From positions 1 to 64,000 of the forward strand of contig JAVYIG010004946.1 of NCBI GenBank assembly GCA_035222895.1: DNA of 64,000 bases, given 5' to 3'. This stretch comes from Strongylocentrotus droebachiensis (Eukaryota; Echinodermata; Echinoidea; Camarodonta; Strongylocentrotidae). The notes beneath the pieces were generated by a model. It saw only the letters and a list, made by a program, of their open reading frames with translations, was not told where the DNA came from and did no database searches. The position numbers and the translations under genes were made by a program. Shown here in pieces: positions 1-9,714 of the stretch (within the stretch, counting starts at the first letter, position 1; the number at the start of each line of letters is the position of its first letter).

Positions 1-368
1 GCCACTGTTGGCGACCACAAGGCTATCAATACAAATTAAGACAAATTAATGAAGATTCTTTTTTAATGTTGCAGAGAGATAAGTATTTTCTCTATGAACT
101 TGTTTAATGGACAATAAATAATATTAAAAACATGAATACTATAGCGGTATAATGATGAGAGAGATGATTTAAGTCATACTTTTTTCAATGTGATTGGAGT
201 AGACTTGAGGGTGGGGGGGGGTCCCCCCCCCCTAAGATCTCGGCCGTTTCACAGCCGATCGCCGCGAAAATGCATATTTATGGTAATTTATGCAAACAAG
301 GTCAGAGAATTCACATTTTTACCCATAAATCATATATAATTCATATTCAAGCGTTCTTTTACACTACA
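1..368. other. AT-rich flank without a gene
   Basis: No coding potential is seen. The only structure is a run of G followed by a run of C near 211-232, which could fold into a hairpin. The stretch ends at the TA dinucleotide that borders the Tc1-like element. Confidence 0.6.
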
Positions 369-370
369 TA

Positions 371-1758
371 CCCTCCCATGCCATAAGTATTGCAACATGA
401 TGAAATTCGTTAAATTTGTGGTTAATGACTTCTCTTTGTTGTAGCGGTGTTTTGTTCGAAATTGAACATGCATGACCGTTGTTTCGGTATAAAATGAATG
501 TGCACCTTGTTCACTTTCTCATTCAATGCTACTGAGTCATTCATGCACGCACCATGGTTAAGACAGCCGAGTTATCTAACGAGCAACGCCGACAAATCGT
601 TGCATTGAGACAGGAGGGGGTTTCGGTAGCTCGGATTGCTGATCGCTTTGGGGTATGCCGTCAAACCGTGTACCGAGTGTGCAAACGCTACGAGGACACA
701 GAAAATTCCGACAAGCGACCAAGACCTGGCAGAAGCAGGAAGACAACGCCCCGGGAAGATCGCTACCTTCTGTGTCAGGCCCGTATGACCCAATTCGATT
801 CAGCCCAAACTTTGGCAGCTCACTGGAGCGACAGAATTGGTAGCAGAATCTCAAAGAGAACAACACAAAGACGCCTGTACTCTTACAATCTCCATGCCCG
901 CATTTCCAGGAGAAAGATTCTGATATCTCGCGTCAATCGCCTAAGACGCATCAGGTGGGCCACCCGAGTGAGGGATTGGACTTTGGAGAACAATTGGAGG
1001 CATTTCGTCTTTTCAGACGAGAGCAGGTTTTGTCTGTCTTCGAACGACGGAAGAGTAAGAGTCTGGCGTGAACCTAACACCTCTTACGACCCAAGGAACC
1101 TTACTTACACCCAAAGGGGTTCAGTTTCAGTCATGGTCTGGGGATGTGTCGGCCTCTATGGAGTTGGCGATCTTGTTGTCGTAGATGGGAACATTGATAA
1201 CGCCAAATATCGAGATATTCTGGACGCCCACTTGTTTCCATCCATTGCTAACATCTTTGGCAACGCGCAACACCCGTTCGTCTTCCAGGATGACAAAGCA
1301 CCGGCACACAGGGCAGCAGGATGGACCAATGGTATGACGAAACTGGCGTCAACAGGGTGCAGTGGCCGGCGCAATCACCAGATGCTAACCCGATAGAGAA
1401 TCTGTGGGATGACATCAAGAGAGCCAACACCAAAGACCGACCACCACGAGGGAAGGTTTGGTCCGCTCTATCTTCAGGGCCTGGGGCAGCATCACCCAAG
1501 AAAGATTGCAAGGACTCTACGCGACGATGCCAAGAAGGATGCGCGCCATCATTAGAAGGCGAGGATATCCAACAAAATACTAGAGACTCGTGAATCTTAC
1601 ATGAAAAATGACTATTGATATATCAATAAAATGTGCCTGATGATAGTATGATAAAAATGATGCACTACATATTCTTTAAAACAGCACTCATTTTCATGTA
1701 ATTATTTGTCTCCTGTGTAATGTGTGTGTCTATGTTGCAATACTTTTGGCACGGAGGG
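371..1758 (+). mobile_element. Tc1/mariner transposon, about 1.39 kb
   Basis: The element is bounded by imperfect terminal inverted repeats of 29-30 bp. The left one begins CCCTCCCATGCC and the right one, read on the minus strand, begins CCCTCCGTGCC; both continue into AGTATTGCAACAT. A TA dinucleotide flanks each end (369-370 and 1759-1760), the usual target duplication of this superfamily. The inside is filled by one broken transposase gene. The two ends differ by one indel and a few substitutions, so the copy is not very recent. Confidence 0.9.
554..1583 (+). pseudogene. Tc1-like DD34E transposase, frameshifted
   Basis: This would encode the cut-and-paste enzyme of the surrounding element. 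The N-terminal 50 residues form a helix-turn-helix of Tc1 type (ending QTVYRVCKRY), followed by a second DNA-binding segment. The first catalytic Asp is residue 155 (FSDESRF) and the second is residue 247 (FQDDKAPAH). The third acidic residue (NPIENLW) lies in another frame, near 1390-1410. If a single missing base near 1313-1320 is assumed, the D-to-E spacing is 34 residues, as in Tc1. A second shift near 1465-1475 moves the C-terminus, ending GYPTKY, to the third frame, with its stop at 1581-1583. Start at ATG 554. With two frameshifts the copy cannot make active enzyme, although a related intact copy could still mobilise it in trans. Confidence 0.9.
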
Positions 1759-1760
1759 TA

Positions 1761-2323
1761 TATTCGTTAGAATAATAATACGACAACAAAGTTTAAAGAG
1801 CCAGTTTATCCTATGTTATCTCTTGTTTTGATAATTTGTATTTATGTATTATATTATTTTTGTTGTTTTATTTCATTGTCTAACCACAATTCAACTATTT
1901 TGACCCAAAATCAAACACATTAACTTGAAACAAGACCAAATAACCAATGTTTTCTCTTTTTTTAAAAGAATAAATGGTATTTCCATATGTTTGGTACATA
2001 AATCACAAAAATGAGCGATTTTAGGGCTGACATGCAAAAACAAAAGGTCACTTGACTCCGCAACTATACGTCCGATTTTCAACAAAAAAATGTTTCAAAA
2101 GATGCGTAAGACTCGAAAGAAAAAAGTCATGAAAGAAAAACTTTATTTCTGCCGTGGTTCCGGAATAGTCGCGAAATTACTAGAGAGCACTAATCTTTTT
2201 TGGGGCCCTCGAAAATTTGAAAAATCGTAACCCCCCCCCCCCTTGAACGCCAGGGAGGGGGGGGGGGGGCTATCTCCCAAAAACGGTAAAATTAACGTGT
2301 TTTTTTTACACGTTTTTTTCACA
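1761..2323. other. AT-rich intergenic stretch
   Basis: No gene is seen. A C-run and a G-run at about 2229-2269 face each other across CTTGAACGCCAGG and could form a hairpin. Such G/C homopolymers recur across the window. Confidence 0.5.
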
Positions 2324-2750
2324 GGGCGGAGCCCTCAGAAGCTCAGGGGTATTAAACATCAAAATTAACGTCGGATGAGCATAATTTTATACCTTATTTG
2401 TGACAGTGGCAGGACACAATTTGGTGTTGGGTCCAGGGGGCGGAGCCCCCAGAAGCTCAGGAGTTTTGTACGTTAAATTATTATTATTTTACACCGTATT
2501 TTGTGACACAGGGGTCACGAATTGGCGTGGGGTCCAGGGGGTGGAGCCCCCGGAAGCTCAGGGGTTTCGGGCAATAAATAACGGTCAGATGAGCATATTT
2601 TTTTATCTATTTGTGACACTGGCAGGACACAAATTGGTGTTGGATCCAAGGGGCGGAGCCCCAAGAAGGTGAGGGGTTTTTATACATCAAATTATCGTCA
2701 GATGAGCATCTTTATATATCTATTTGTGACACTGGCAGAACACAAATTCT
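2324..2750 (+). repeat. Tandem repeat of about 110 bp, four units
   Basis: Each unit holds a GC-rich palindromic core (GGGGGCGGAGCCCCC) followed by AGAAGCTCAGGGG, then an AT-rich part with GTCAGATGAGCAT and TTGTGACACTGGCAGGACAC. Cores lie near 2324, 2437, 2539 and 2650. The same unit builds the larger array at 7268-7960, and its core also lies inverted in the hAT-like element at 53425-53989. Confidence 0.85.
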
Positions 2751-2811
2751 TCTTCCTCTTCCTCTTCTTTCTTTCCTTTTATCTTCTCTTTCCCTCTCCT
2801 TCTCCAACATA

Positions 2812-2952
2812 AGATGCAAGACGGATATATATCGACTCACCTTCTTTCCAAGAACCATACGGGCCTGGAATTTAGTTCCCACAAGCATCTTTGCCTGCGA
2901 CGCAGTCGAAACCTTCAAAGCCAGACTCTGGGAAGCCATCCAAGGGGGGTAA
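2812..2952 (+). pseudogene. Non-LTR reverse transcriptase C-terminal fragment
   Basis: One frame reads RCKTDIYRLTFFPRTIRAWN, continues through LVPTSI and FKARLWEAIQ, and stops at TAA 2950-2952. The pattern FFPRTIRxWNxLP followed by a Phe-Lys-x-Arg-Leu helix is the usual end of CR1/Jockey-type polyproteins; the complete element at 24096-27554 ends in the same way (YFPRTCKDWNKLP). An in-frame stop lies just upstream at 2809-2811 and pyrimidine-rich repeat DNA precedes it, so this is a 5'-truncated copy. Its sequence differs from the complete element, so it is a second family or lineage. Confidence 0.75.
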
Positions 2953-3121
2953 TATAATCGTAGTCCCTCCCCACAACTGCAATGTGATGGGACTTAATTC
3001 TAAAACGTTCTAGAAGCAACAAACACTCTCTCTCGAACGATAACGTTCTTATTGGTCATCTTTATATCCCTCTTGAGGATCAGGACCAGGTCAGAACAGA
3101 TTCTCTCTCTCTCTCTCTCAT

Positions 3122-3990
3122 ATTTATGTTTTGGCGGGGGGGGGGGGAGGGAGGAGGCAAGAGCCCTTCGCCCCCGTTTCCCTCTTTTCTTATTCTTTTT
3201 CCTCTTCTTTATTTCCTAATATATTTCTTTCCCTTTCCCTTCTCTCTCTCTCTCTCTCTCTTATTTATTTTGTTGGCAGGGGGAGGCAAGAGCCCTTCGC
3301 CCTTCCCCCGTTTCCCTCTTTCCTTCTTATTCTTTTTCCTCTTCTTTCTTTCCTTTTATATTTTCTTTCCCTCTCCTTCTCTCTCTCTTATTTATTTTTT
3401 GGCGAGGGGAGGCAAGAGCCCTTCCCCCGTTTCCCTCTTTTATTCTTCTTCCTCTTCTTTCTTTCATTTTATATTTTCTTTCCTTTCCCTTCTCTCTCTC
3501 TCTCTATTTATTTTTTCCCAGGGGGGGGGGGAGGAGGCAGCAGCCCTTCGCCCTGTTTCCCTCTTTTCTTCTTATTCTTTTGCTCTTCTTTCTTTCCTTT
3601 TATCTTCTCTTTCCCTTTCCCTTCTTTCTCTCTCTCTCTTATTTATTTTTTTGCTGAGGGGGGGGGGGGGGGGGAGGGAGGAGGCAACAGTCCTTCGCCC
3701 CCGTTTCCCTCTTTTCTTATTCTTTTTCCTCTTCTTTCTTTGAAGGGGGGGGGGGGGGGGGAGGTAAGAGCCTTTCGCCCTTCCCCCGTTTTCCTCTTTA
3801 CTTCTCCTCTTCTTTCTTTCCTTTTATATTTTTTCCCTTCCCTTTCCCTTTTCTCTCTCTCTCTTATTTATTTTTTGGCGGGGGGGGGGGATGAGGAGGA
3901 GGCAAGAGCCCTTCGCCCCCCCTCCAGTTTCCTCTTTTCTTCTTATTCTTCTTTCTTTCCTTTTATCTTCCCTTTCCCTTTCCCTTTTTT
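3122..3990 (+). repeat. Pyrimidine-rich tandem repeat of about 125 bp, seven units
   Basis: Units begin with a G-run and GAGGCAAGAGCCCTTCGCCC (copies near 3150, 3280, 3405, 3528, 3674, 3760 and 3890). They continue through CCGTTTCCCTC, long CTTCTT/TTTCCTTT stretches and a CT microsatellite, and end in TTATTTATTTTTTGGC. Two long open frames across it are low-complexity artefacts (Ser/Leu/Phe/Pro only). The purine/pyrimidine asymmetry makes triplex (H-DNA) formation plausible. Confidence 0.85.
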
Positions 3991-4156
3991 CCTTCTCTCT
4001 GTCTCCCCCATCAACATAGTAATAACGAAAGAGACCACTCTGTAATCAAGACCATTCCATTTTATTTAATACATTTTCGATATACTTAAATTGGCAACTA
4101 TTACCTTCTGTCCGAGATCCTCATTTTAAACGACTGATGCGAAAGACTAGTCGACG

Positions 4157-4335
4157 CACCCTTTCGAGAAAAGCCCCCCCCCCGCTTTTATCGAAAGGGT
4201 GTGTTAAAACGGTACTCCGCTCTCAACGCAACCTTTCGAGAAAAGCCCCCCCCTCTTTTATCGAATGGGTGCGTTGAGCACACCACACCGCGCCGCGCCG
4301 CACCGCACCGCACCCTTTCGATGAAAGCCTGTCAA
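4157..4335. repeat. Hairpin repeats, CACCCTTTCGA family
   Basis: CACCCTTTCGAGAAAAG, a C-run, then CTTTTATCGAAAGGGTG form an inverted repeat at about 4158-4201. A second copy lies at about 4229-4273 and a half copy (CACCCTTTCGATGAAAG) near 4311. Between them are short CGCGC/CACCG runs. No gene is seen from here to the next element. Confidence 0.6.
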
Positions 4336-4779
4336 CTTTGGGGAACTGCTTTGAGGTCGAGGGAGATCGTATGCAATTTTTTTGTTGCTCAACCATGGGG
4401 GGGGGGGGGGGAGGGGGGGAGTGTTAATTAAAAAAACAAAAGATTTCATTTCACGTTTGGCAGGAGGTTTTTTCATAAACCGGGAGATTGCGGGAGATCA
4501 TGGGCGGGCGGAAATCTCCCGATAGCCTCTACGACCTGGTGGGACGGCGCGAGAATGAGCGTGGTGGCGTGAGAATCCGTCCAATGCGAATGGGTTGACA
4601 GCCCTGTATACTTCTATTAGTATTCTATTACTTCTTTGTATTACAATTTACATTTTACTCGTCTGTCTACTATTACTACTACTACTTAGTAGGTGGGGGG
4701 GGGGGGGGGGGGTAGGTACATGTACCGTATTTGCCGGCGATAAGGCCGCAGCGCCGTATAGGCCGCACCCCTGATTTTT

Positions 4780-4859
4780 GTCAAAGTCGGGATTCAATCT
4801 CTTACGTACAAATGTTGATTTGACTAAAATCATCGCCTTAAACCGCTTGGCCATCACGC
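4780..4859 (-). other. tRNA-like relic (Leu/Ser type)
   Basis: On the minus strand it reads GCGTGATGGCCAAGCGGTTT, then AAGGCG: a good A-box and D-arm of class II tRNAs. A potential 5-bp anticodon stem (TGATT/AATCA) with a 7-nt loop follows, then a long variable segment and a damaged B-box (GATTGAATCCC). The acceptor stem does not pair. It is better read as the tRNA-derived part of a repeat than as a gene. Two relatives lie at 43588-43667 and 57186-57264. Confidence 0.45.
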
Positions 4860-5150
4860 ACTAATGATAGCTTATGTAGTTTTGTGTGATGTATACATTG
4901 CGCCTCTCTCTTGTGTACTATTGAAATGGATTCAAAATAGCGACTTCGCGTGCTGGATACTTCGCGGCAGCTACGTTAAACGGGCGCTTCTTTTACTTTT
5001 GCAATGCATCGGCACGAACTTAGATCTATCGGCAGGTGTTGTTTTTGTCTCGCCTTGTCTCGCCTTGTCTCGCCTGCGTAGCAAAAAGCGAGACATAGGC
5101 GCCGCTTTTCCGGTGACGGCGACGGCGACGGCGACGGCGTCAACATCAAA

Positions 5151-5530
5151 AACTTAACCTAAGGTTAAGTTTTTGAATTTTTGATATAATTTTTAAAGTA
5201 TAGGGTCTTAGTCAATGAAACTTGGACTATTGGGTAATCAAGTATCCCCAATCATGTGAGTAGAATTTCAGATCACAAAGTCAAGGTCAAAGGTCATTTC
5301 AGGTCAACAGACTTGGACTATGTTGTAGCATCATCATCGAAAACTTAACCTAAGGTTAAGTTTTTGAATTTTTGATATAATTTTTAAAGTATAAGTTCTG
5401 AGTCAATGAAACTTGGACTATAGGGTAATCAAGTATCCCCAATCATGTGAGTAGAATTTCAGATCACAAAGTCAAGGTCAAAGGTCATTGCAGGGTCAAC
5501 AGACTTGGACTATGTTGTGTCATCATCATC
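5151..5530 (+). repeat. Tandem repeat of about 190 bp, two units, with DR1 sites
   Basis: Units start with AACTTAACCTAAGGTTAAGTT, a perfect palindrome around CCTAAGG, and run through TCAATGAAACTTGGACTAT to AAGGTCAAAGGTCATTTCAGG. The motif AGGTCA-A-AGGTCA at 5284-5296 and 5475-5487 is an exact DR1 nuclear-receptor half-site pair. Confidence 0.85.
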
Positions 5531-6300
5531 AAGATTTTTCAAAATGCTTCTTCTTCGTTATTTTTCAACCGATTTGATTCTGATTGTTTCATATGATAGG
5601 GCTAGGAGGGGGATTTAAAACTTCAACACAGAATCGTAAAATTCATTATCTATGCTAATTTATGCAAATTTATTTGAAATCACAAAAAATGCTTCTTCTC
5701 CTTCATTTCTCAACCGATTTTGATTTGGTTTGCTTTATCTGGTAGAGCTAACTTTGGTACACTAAACTTCTACACCGAAATTTGAAATTGTTCTCCATTA
5801 ATTAATAATGGTAATTTATGCAAATTTATTCCAAAAATAACAAAAATTGCTTCTTCTCCCTCATTTCTTGACCGATTTTGATTTAGTTTGCCTTATCTGG
5901 TAGAGCTAAATTTGGAACACTAAACTTCTACACAGAATTTTGAGATTTTACTCCATTGATTAATTATGGTAATTTATGCAAATTTATTCCAAAAATAATT
6001 AAAAAATCACAAAAAATGCTTCTTCTCCTTCATATTTTGACCGATTTTGATTTGGTTTGCTTTATATCGTAGAGCTAACTTTGGTACACTAAACTTCTAC
6101 ACAGAATTTTGAAATTGTTCTCCATTAATTAATTATGGTAATTTATGCAAATTTATTCCAAAAATAACAAAAATTGCTTCTTCCTCATTTCTTGACCGAT
6201 TTTGATTTGGTTTGCCTTCTCTGGTAGAGCTAAATTTGGAACACTAAAGTTCTACACAGAATTTTGAGATTTTGCTCCATTGATTATTTATGGTACTTTA
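5531..6300 (+). repeat. Tandem repeat of about 160 bp, five units
   Basis: Units begin near 5540, 5689, 5850, 6018 and 6175 with (T)GCTTCTTCT, then TCAACCGATTTTGATTTGG, GGTAGAGCTAA, AAACTTCTACACAGAATTTT and TGGTAATTTATGCAAATTTA. The 3' part of the unit recurs near 280-297 and 5648-5668. It is part of the nested element. Confidence 0.8.
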
Positions 6301-6770
6301 TGCAAATGAAATGAAATTATGTCCCTTCCAGTGCATCAAATTTTTATTTTTTGACCAGTTCAAAAGTGTACCACGATATTTGTTGTTGCGAGATGCGGAT
6401 GAGCACTACGTCATTGACGTTCTGGTTTATCATATTGAATTGCGTTATGCAGGCGAGACCGCCGAGAGCGTTTCCCTTGTTGGAAGTTTATTTTCGTCTT
6501 CATGTCAACAATGCAAGATAAAATTGTCGGTAAGATGTGTGGAAATGTGTAGTTATTGTACCGTTCGTAGATCTAGTCCCATATGTGCAAATTCGTGCTG
6601 GTTTTGACTTACTTTTTTTGTTTTTTTAATTGTTTTTACTCTTTCTTCGCATAGGCCACACCCCGACTTTTATTATATTTTCTCTTCCAAAAATACTGCG
6701 GCCTTTACGCCGGCAAATACGGTATATACGATCAGGTAGAGCATTGCGTTAATTGGCGTGGGGGTCTAGG

Positions 6771-7167
6771 GATTAAATTGCGTCAGATGAGCATACAGGT
6801 GCCTGCCTTAGGGCCCTAGGTGGAATCTAGGGGGCAGATCCCCCGGAAGCTCGGGGGTTTTAGGCATTTTAGGCAATCACAATAAGATGAGCAAATTTTG
6901 ACACCTTGTTATTTTGTGACCAAGGCAGGTCACTATTCTTTCTTTCTTTATGAATTTGCCATTTTCCAACATACGCATAAAAAAGTACAATTGAATAAAC
7001 ATTGAGGAAAAATCTCGGAAAATTACGTCATTTCAGCAACATTTGTAAATCACTGGTATAGAATTAGAAATAAACCATGTTTGAATTATATTAGGGGGGC
7101 ATCTGTCACCCACCCTCTAACCCCCAGCCCCCTCCCCCATTAGTACGCCAGTGGCCCCCCCCCCCTC
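6771..7167 (+). repeat. Direct duplication, first copy
   Basis: Nearly identical to 7769-8165. Both start GATTAAATTGCGTCAGATGA and end in a C-rich tract after TTGAATTATATTAGGGGG. The unique part (TATGAATTTGCCATTTTCCA to AATAAACCATGTTTGAATT) differs by only a few bases between the copies, so the duplication is recent compared with the array between them. Confidence 0.85.
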
Positions 7168-7267
7168 CCCGATCTACATTCAGGGCCCCATGGAAGACCA
7201 CTACTTGCTGGTGAATGGGCTACCCTGTCAAAAGATCAGAAATAAATAAATAAATAAATTAAGGTCA

Positions 7268-7960
7268 GATGAGCATAATGATACCTTAATTGTGACATTG
7301 GCAGGTAATTGGCGTGGGGTCCACGGGGCAGAGCCCCCAGAAGCTCAGGGGTTTAAGGCATTTTATAACGGTCAGATAAGCATGCAGGGGCCCGCCATAG
7401 GGCCCCCGGTGGGGTCGAGGGGACCGGGGCCTCGGAAACTCAGGGGTTTTAGGCATTTAATTACGGTCAGATGAACATATTTTGATACCTTATTTGTGAC
7501 ACTGGTAGGACACTGATTGGCGTGAGGTCCAGGGGGGCGGAGACCCCAGAAGCTCAGGGGTTTTAACTTTTAAGCATTAAATAACCGTCAGATTAGCATC
7601 CAGGGGCCCGCCATAGGGCCCCCGGTGGGAGAGGGGACCAGGGCCTCGGAAGCTCAGGGGTTTTAGGCATTTAATCACGGTAAGATGAGCAAATTTTGAT
7701 ACGTTATTTGTGACACTGGCAGGTCACTAATTGGTGTGGGGTCCAGGGGGCAGAGCCCCCAGGAGCTCAGGGCTTTTAGGGATTAAATTGCGTCAGATGA
7801 GCATACAGGTGCCTGCCTTAGGGCCCTAGGTGGAATCTAGGGGGCAGATCCCTCGGAAGCTCGGGGTTTTAGGCATTTTAGGCAATCACAATAAGATGAG
7901 CAAATTTTGACACCTTGTTATTTTGTGACCAAGGCAGGTCACTATTCTTTCTTTCTTTAT
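7268..7960 (+). repeat. Alternating two-type tandem array (A/B units)
   Basis: Type A units (about 107-120 bp) carry TTGTGACACTGGCAGG and a GGGTCCAGGGGGC core. Type B units (about 95 bp) carry CAGGGGCCCGCCATAGGGCC. They alternate A-B-A-B-A-B across the array, each beginning GTCAGATGAGCAT or a variant and each ending CTCAGGGGTTTTAGGCATT. This is a higher-order repeat of about 200 bp. Confidence 0.75.
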
Positions 7961-8165
7961 GAATTTGCCATTTTCCAACATACGCATAAAAAAGTACAAT
8001 TGAATAAACATTGAGGAAAAATCTCTGAAAATTACGTCATTTCAGCAACATTTGTAAATCACTGGTATAGAATTAGAAATAAACCATGTTTGAATTATAT
8101 TAGGGGGCATCTGTCACCCACCCTCCCCCCCCCAGCCCCCTCCCCCATTAGTACGCCAATGGCCC
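7769..8165 (+). repeat. Direct duplication, second copy
   Basis: Second copy of the segment described at 6771-7167; its first 190 bases are the last A/B units of the array. Confidence 0.85.
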
Positions 8166-8359
8166 CCCCCTCCCCCCTCCCCCCCCCCGAGCTCCTCCTT
8201 TTTCCCCCTTTTCTTTTCTTCTTCCTCTTCTTTTCTTTCCCTTTCTCTCCTCTTTCCCCTTCTTTTCCTTCTCTCTCTCTTTCGGGGGGGGGGGGGGGAG
8301 GGGGGGGGGGGGGGGGGGAGTAAGGTCCGCTCAGCCCCCCCCCCCTGGATCCGCGCCTG
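8166..8359. repeat. C/T-rich and poly-G low-complexity tract
   Basis: C runs, then CTTCCTCTTCTTTT-type pyrimidine DNA, then about 40 bases that are nearly all G, then CCCCCTGGATCCGCGCCTGG. The last motif is the recurring edge CGGATCCAGGGGG seen inverted near 20453 and 44436. Open frames here in several phases are artefacts. Confidence 0.6.
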
Positions 8360-8982
8360 GCTTGCATGCAATATATCTCTGCTTCTGATAGATTGTACTA
8401 TAAATAACTTGAATAGTGTCTGTATAATGATAGTAAAGTCTCATCAGCTTTTAATATAGAAAGACTACCTATCTGTAGAGACCACATTTTGTTGGTTCCC
8501 TTTGACATGATGTTTTGACTTTAAACATGTGTTAAAGTACATTGTAAGTATATGTAAAGGTCACCTGCCTACAAAGACCACTTTTGTGTCCCCCTAATGC
8601 AGTCTTTGTATAGCATGCAAGGCACTAAATGTGCTCCAAATATACTCTGGCTCAAGCTAGGTTCCTGTTTATGTTATACGATCTCAGCATTCAAGTAATT
8701 CCTTCTGGTAGAGAGTGGAAAATGTTGTTTAATGTATTTCCAAAGACAATATAGTGCTGTGCTAGGGCTTGAACCGATGAGCTACACATCTTCAATTGAG
8801 TGTTTGAAAACCATTTGACAACAGCACCTTCACAAACCAGTAGACTATGACATTTCTACTATGACTATGAATGAAGTTAAGTGATTGAATAATCTGTACT
8901 ACATGTAGAATAAAATACAACATAGATTACATTCAGCTTCAATGCAATCTGCAAAAAAAAAAAAAAAATCTTATGTACGATG

Positions 8983-9449
8983 TAAGGCTGTGCATAAACG
9001 TATAATGAGGTACTCAAATACACTCCCAGGCTTACAGGCGAATACTCGAATAATCGAACGCCATGTTTTTTTGCCACCACCATAATACGGGAGAAGTATT
9101 CCAAAGTCCATCTCTGAAAACTCAAGCGATTTTACTTTGAGTTGCAGTTGAAGGCGCCGATCTAATAATAATAATAATAATAGTAAACATGCTGTTTTAT
9201 AAACCAAAGATGACAGAATAATCCATTTTCCTCCGAGTCCAAACAGAAATCCGGACATTTGGTCCCAGTTTCTGAATGGTGAGTTGACAGTGATTAAACT
9301 GAGAAACATTTTTACCAGCGATACCATTCCGGTGCTGCCTCCTGGGCATGGGTGAGCGTCGGTCTGGACAGTGCCAGGCGCTGGCAAAAAAAAAAATGGC
9401 GGCCGAGTACTCGAGTAACTCGAGTATTCGACTGCTCGTCGCAGCCTTA
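8983..9449. mobile_element. hAT-like non-autonomous element with 8-bp TSD
   Basis: Ends are TAAGGCTGTGC and its partner GCAGCCTTA. The 8-bp sequence GTACGATG is duplicated at 8975-8982 and 9450-9457. The paralogous site near 45690 has a single GTACGATG and no insert, so the target duplication is directly seen. Subterminal parts contain repeated ACTCGAGTA-type motifs. No transposase is present. An isolated end of the same family lies at 36851-36927. Confidence 0.9.
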
Positions 9450-9714
9450 GTACGATGCTTGGATAATTGAAGTTTGATAATTGCTTTTTGAAATCAGCAT
9501 TTCATATCATACATTGCATGTAAAAAATATCGGTGTTTCTGTTTTTACCTCCAAAATATGATTTGACTGAGAATTTTATCTTCAAAATGCCTCGCATATA
9601 TGTATTGTTTTCTGTGAATCTGCATGATTATTTTGGTCAATCTACTATTTTAATAAATTTCTTTTACACGTTTGTTTTCCTCCAAATTTAGAATTTTCCT
9701 GCGTGAGACGATCA

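Larger units (their letters stand above)
5044..6480. mobile_element. Nested non-autonomous element (GTCTCGCCTGC ends)
   Basis: It interrupts sequence that is continuous in the copy near 57425-57440 (GATGTTGTTTTT ... TTTATTTTCGTC). The left part begins with three TTGTCTCGCC motifs and GCGAGACATAGGCGCCGC; the right end reads GCAGGCGAGACCGCCGAGAG then CGTTTCCCTTGTT. The inside is two tandem arrays with no gene. A second, left-truncated copy is at 55165-56207 with the same right end. Confidence 0.65.
4723..6724. mobile_element. TIR element (CCGTATTTGCC family) with a nested insertion
   Basis: Ends are inverted repeats: TACCGTATTTGCCGGCGATA at the left and its complement CGCCGGCAAATACGGTA at the right, with CTGCGGCC just inside. 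TA borders both ends. Without the nested element at 5044-6480 it would be about 570 bp. It carries a tRNA-like relic next to the left end. It also holds a stretch (AAAATTGTCGGTAAGAT and neighbours) shared with the smaller relative at 49042-49480 and with the repeats at 43097-43897 and 56957-57738. No transposase is present. The superfamily is unresolved; Tc1/pogo-like is possible from the TA. Confidence 0.75.

Noticed and set aside
3126..4045. Frames of 205 and 304 codons
   Set aside because: Composition is only Ser/Leu/Phe/Pro/Gly from CT- and G-rich satellite DNA.
8971..9387. 138-codon minus-strand frame inside the hAT-like element
   Set aside because: It crosses the element boundary and the target duplication and shows no transposase motif.
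9703..9714. Four-residue extension of the TRIM protein from a GTG
   Set aside because: GTG is not a normal eukaryotic start; the ATG at 9715 is conserved in the paralogue.
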